Part shown: positions 48,001 through 49,911 of the stretch, piece after piece
How positions within the stretch are numbered: the first letter of the stretch is position 1
Layout: every line of letters begins with the position of its first letter
Source of the DNA: Sulfurimonas sp.
Lineage (GTDB): Bacteria > Campylobacterota > Campylobacteria > Campylobacterales > Sulfurimonadaceae
Direction of reading: 5' to 3'
Assembly (NCBI GenBank): GCA_003978465.1
Contig: QNZS01000006.1
Span: forward strand, 1 to 49,911
Length of the DNA stretch: 49,911 nt
Made by a program: the position numbers and the translations under genes
The notes under the pieces: model-generated
Told to the model about the DNA's origin: nothing
The model's input: only the letters and a program-made list of their open reading frames with translations
Database searches by the model: none

Positions 48001-48174
48001 TTACTCTCATTTACATCAGTAATTATGACTTACTTTGGTGTGAACTATTACCTCGCAGGTATGCACTCATATGCCAAAGGTGATCCTGTTCCTATACCAG
48101 ACTTTGTTCCTGTGACATACTCAATCTTAGCCGTAGTAATACTCCTCGCATTTAGAAACAGAAAGATAGTTTAG
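45022..48174 (+). CDS. ccsBA: Fused CcsB-CcsA (ResB-ResC) cytochrome c assembly protein
   Basis: System II heme lyase that exports heme and attaches it to apocytochrome CxxCH cysteines at the outer face of the inner membrane. At 1050 residues it is the fused form known from Campylobacterota. The N-terminal ResB part has membrane segments at about 10-30, 47-62 and 75-95, a large periplasmic domain to about 450 and another segment near 440-460. A second segment near 485-498 leads to a periplasmic region, and then the ResC part has several helices. Heme-binding WWD motif WANESWGRYWGWDPKETW lies at 946-963, flanked by conserved histidines (ISGHAPWSNGYESMVY upstream). It has its own promoter. Confidence 0.95.
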   Translation: MKHILSFISSMRTMAILMLIFAFSVGYATIVENDFGTMTAKAEIYNAQWFEVLLGLLALNLALNIHKHKMYTFKKAPIFLFHSGFLIILLGAAITRYAGYEGTMHIREGGEASSMVSADTFVGVSAQSIGKVVKESKKVYLSERSSNSIDISLSVNEKNVNVSLIEYIPDAVETLVEDKEHGTPIAKFMLTQNGQGKPVALKQGQFFNGGSFIMDFGSGEIFSKPVISITLKDDTPYMTHDETLSFFRMADREKGEFSANTTNVLNQRVLYTTLDGGSFVLREFMTHAVKKVVSSSSSIMNRKMKMNSAGIDAIRFNVSIGSISKEVLVYGKKGTISTPTDTLIDGVKVSVSYGAKDINIPFKIHLNDFQLDRYPGSMSPASYASEVILIDKEEGINIPYRIFMNNILEHRGYRFFQSSYDRDEKGTVLSVNNDPGTLPSYLGYLLLTIGLFWTLLSKKHRFSKLAAKAKKASDAKIVPVLLALGLIFSIVPSDVNAEDLDPAIKTLLAFDKKHSEKFGQLIVQDTQGRMKPMNTLATEILAKIYRGSSLKVDSYTLTPDQVILGMMIRPDIYRKVKLIRTKDPKINDAIGAPRDAKYVSFSQFFHDAESMRGYKLAEIIDEAARKEPKYRNKLDKAALKIDEKVNVAYMVFTGSLLKIWPLKSDETNKWYATIEALETFDKAYGLKVRNTAVSYFTSVDRALKSGDWRDSDKALSAVAQYQKENGFRVYPSENSIKAEIFANKANIFERIYPLYLLMGFILLVLSFTKIIQPKLKMDLVTKGSLYLLILFFIAHTFGLALRWYISGHAPWSNGYESMVYISWATVLAGFIFSKRSSMTLASTAILSGLILFVAHLNWMNPQVTNLVPVLNSYWLSIHVSMITASYGFLGLGALLGFVTLLLFVIKTQKNERQIILSIKELNSINEMSLMVGLVLLTVGNFLGGVWANESWGRYWGWDPKETWALVTILVYAVVIHLRFLKSLYSEFNFSVISLLSFTSVIMTYFGVNYYLAGMHSYAKGDPVPIPDFVPVTYSILAVVILLAFRNRKIV

Positions 48175-48183
48175 GTAGTAGTA

Positions 48184-48888
48184 GTGGAGTTTAAAGGTTT
48201 TTCTAAAAAGGCACTACCATTTTTAAAAAAAATTAAAAACAATAATAATAAAGAGTGGTTCGCTGCTCATAAAACAGAATATGAAGAGTACATTTTAAAT
48301 CCATCTCGTGCATTTGTAGAAGAGATGGGTGAACACCTCCAAGCATTAGAACCTACAATAAATGCAATTCCAAGAATAAACAAATCACTTTACAGAATTT
48401 ATAGAGACTCAAGAAGAATGGGTGCAAATAAAATGCCTATAAAAGAAAGAATCGGTATAATATTTTGGCAGGGTAATAACAAACGTATGCAGAGTTCTTG
48501 TTTTTATATGCATTTTTCATATGAAGAGTTAATGATTGCTGTTGGTGTTAGGTGGTTTGAAAAACCAATGCTTGATGCATTTCGTGAATATATTAAAGAT
48601 GATAAAAAACGAAAAGAACTACAGACTATTCTTACAAATATAAAAGAGAAAAACAAGGGTTATACACATCTAGAAAAGGGCTATAAGCGCTATCCTAGAG
48701 GTTTTAATGTTGATATGCCAAATGCAGATCTTTCTCTTTACAAGGGAATGGCAACATTTAAAACATTAGACCCTCATATTATAGAAGATGGCAATAAACT
48801 TATAGAAAAACTCTATGAAATCTATGAAGATATGCTACCATTACAAAAGTTTATGTACGAGGTGAGTTTGAGAGTGAAAGAGGACTAG
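48184..48888 (+). CDS. DUF2461 family protein
   Basis: A 234-residue protein of the DUF2461 (TIGR02453) family, function unknown, found widely in bacteria. The family signature is at the N terminus: LPFLKKIKNNNNKEWF and HKTEYEEYILNPSRAFV, then RIYRDSRRMGANKMPIKERI. A later YPRGFNVDMP is conserved as well. It has no signal peptide or membrane segment. The start is GTG at 48184, nine bases after ccsBA, and hemH begins on the base after its stop, so it is co-transcribed with heme-related genes. A role in heme or cytochrome synthesis from that alone would be a guess. Confidence 0.85.
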   Translation: MEFKGFSKKALPFLKKIKNNNNKEWFAAHKTEYEEYILNPSRAFVEEMGEHLQALEPTINAIPRINKSLYRIYRDSRRMGANKMPIKERIGIIFWQGNNKRMQSSCFYMHFSYEELMIAVGVRWFEKPMLDAFREYIKDDKKRKELQTILTNIKEKNKGYTHLEKGYKRYPRGFNVDMPNADLSLYKGMATFKTLDPHIIEDGNKLIEKLYEIYEDMLPLQKFMYEVSLRVKED

Positions 48889-49848
48889 ATGAAAATAAAA
48901 ACTAAAGAAGCAATAATACTACTAAACATGGGTGGACCTAATAATCTTAACGAAGTTGAGATGTTTTTAACAAACATGTTTAATGATAAAAATATTTTAA
49001 CTATGAATAGTGATTTAGTACGTAAGTTTGTTGGAGGTCTGATAACCTTCTCAAGAACTGAGTCTTCACAAGAGATATACAGACAACTTGGCGGAAAATC
49101 TCCCATAGTTGGGCATACTAAAAACTTAGTAAAGAAACTCCAAGAAAGACTCGGGAGTGATGTTATAGTTGATTTTGTTATGCGTTACACTCCTCCTTTT
49201 GCACCAGAAGTAATAGAACGTCTCCAAAAAGAGAATGTAGAAAAGATTTATCTAATTCCTCTATATCCTCAGTACTCAACAACAACATCAAAGTCTTCTT
49301 TAGAGGATTTTGAAGAGGCTTATCATAAGGTAAATGGTGATGCACTTTTAGTTGAGATAAAACATTTTTTTGAAAATGAAAGTTATAATAAAAGTGTTTT
49401 AGAGAGTATAAAAGAGAGTGTTAACGGTGATGACTACCGAGACTTTGATGTAATCTTTTCTGCTCACGGTTTACCAAAGAAGATAGTAAAGGCTGGAGAT
49501 GTATATGAAAAACATATCAAAAAGCATATAACAATTTTAAATGAAATGCTCAAAAAAGAGGGAATGGATTTTCATGAGACACATCTTGCATACCAGTCAA
49601 AAGTTGGTCCACTAGAGTGGCTGGCACCATCGCTTGAAGAGAAATTACAAGTAGTACGTAACCGCGGGATAATAGTTGTGCCTATAGCATTTACTATAGA
49701 TAACTCTGAGACTGACTTTGAACTAGAAATAGAGTATAGGGAGATAGCCGAAAAACTCGGATTTAGAGAGTATAGAGTATGTAGATGTCCTAATGACAGT
49801 GAACTCTTTGTAGATGCTTTATGTGAAATATATGAGAAGATGAAATAA
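48889..49848 (+). CDS. hemH: Ferrochelatase
   Basis: HemH inserts ferrous iron into protoporphyrin IX to make protoheme. The 319 residues match the bacterial family. LLNMGGPNNLNEVEMFLTNM is the N terminus, and VDFVMRYTPPFAPEVIERL and LIPLYPQYSTTTSKSSLED are typical. The catalytic His is in IFSAHGLPKKIVKAGD, and a late conserved part is THLAYQSKVGPLEWLAPS, followed by the conserved acidic residue in TIDNSETDFELEIEYRE. It lies beside ccsBA, linking heme production and heme attachment. It overlaps the HAD phosphatase start by one base. Confidence 0.96.
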   Translation: MKIKTKEAIILLNMGGPNNLNEVEMFLTNMFNDKNILTMNSDLVRKFVGGLITFSRTESSQEIYRQLGGKSPIVGHTKNLVKKLQERLGSDVIVDFVMRYTPPFAPEVIERLQKENVEKIYLIPLYPQYSTTTSKSSLEDFEEAYHKVNGDALLVEIKHFFENESYNKSVLESIKESVNGDDYRDFDVIFSAHGLPKKIVKAGDVYEKHIKKHITILNEMLKKEGMDFHETHLAYQSKVGPLEWLAPSLEEKLQVVRNRGIIVVPIAFTIDNSETDFELEIEYREIAEKLGFREYRVCRCPNDSELFVDALCEIYEKMK

Positions 49849-49911
49849 TGCAAAATATAGTAATATTTGATATGGACGGAACATTAATAGACTCTAAAAA
49901 AGACATAACAA
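49848..49911 (+). CDS. HAD-family phosphatase, N-terminal fragment (runs off the window)
   Basis: Only 21 codons are visible: MQNIVIFDMDGTLIDSKKDI. FDMDGTLID is motif I of the haloacid dehalogenase superfamily, with the nucleophilic Asp and the acid-base Asp two residues later. Phosphoglycolate phosphatase (Gph) is the commonest enzyme with such a start, but the substrate cannot be told from this piece. It starts on the last base of the hemH stop. Confidence 0.8.
   Translation, partial: MQNIVIFDMDGTLIDSKKDIT

Overview
The window is a stretch of ordinary bacterial chromosome, AT-rich by eye, tightly packed and read mostly from the plus strand. Protein content points to Campylobacterota, most likely close to Sulfurimonas. 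The indications are a FlgS-type sensor kinase, a fused CcsB-CcsA cytochrome c assembly protein, short HisG, type III pantothenate kinase, a long UbiD, and promoters that show a clear TATAAT box but no obvious -35 box. No tRNA, rRNA, CRISPR array, insertion sequence or prophage was seen. The genus is inferred from recognition, not from a search.

Layout. 1-6428: a plus-strand cluster of the 3' part of hemA, proS, an FxsA-like membrane protein, an exported DsbC/G-like thiol protein, hemC and ubiD (tetrapyrrole and quinone synthesis plus redox folding). 6429-6949: no intact gene, but a decayed small cytochrome-like gene that keeps its promoter and ribosome binding site. 6950-9169: argH, an OsmC-like gene and a convergent HIT gene. 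9292-18571: pheS-pheT-aroA-ispH, then rpsA from its own promoter, a membrane-anchored unknown and serA. 18667-22868: an exported DUF255 protein, an unknown, coaX, hisG and a methyltransferase. 22872-28010, minus strand: nitroreductase, pdxA, pdxJ and plsC, then a possible 23-codon gene and a cytoplasmic DUF255 paralogue. 28011-31108: an msrB remnant, a BFD-like iron-sulfur protein, dsbD and an exported thioredoxin. 31109-36393: an unidentified remnant, a long hairpin, rhlE (minus), a divergent gene that looks like a stripped-down second helicase domain, lpxB and a cytochrome c (minus), a dihydroorotase homologue without its metal ligands, and a small unknown. 36394-38221: tgt (minus), then about 700 bases of decayed DNA. 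38222-49911: efp, dnaE, an M18 aminopeptidase, a flgS-like kinase, ccsBA, a DUF2461 gene, hemH and the start of a HAD phosphatase.

How the genes fit together. HemA, HemC and HemH supply heme. CcsBA attaches heme to exported apocytochromes such as the small CYACH protein at 34571-34933. DsbD with its partner thioredoxin, and the DsbC/G-like protein, can keep cytochrome cysteines reduced. UbiD fits the last decarboxylation steps of menaquinone synthesis. The rest is housekeeping: translation, replication, amino acid, lipid A and vitamin B6 synthesis.

I found no clear new multi-gene system. The observations most worth following are the RecA2-like protein beside rhlE, the pair of DUF255 proteins in two compartments, the metal-less dihydroorotase, the hairpins that cover both stop codons of convergent genes, and four separate patches of decayed coding sequence.
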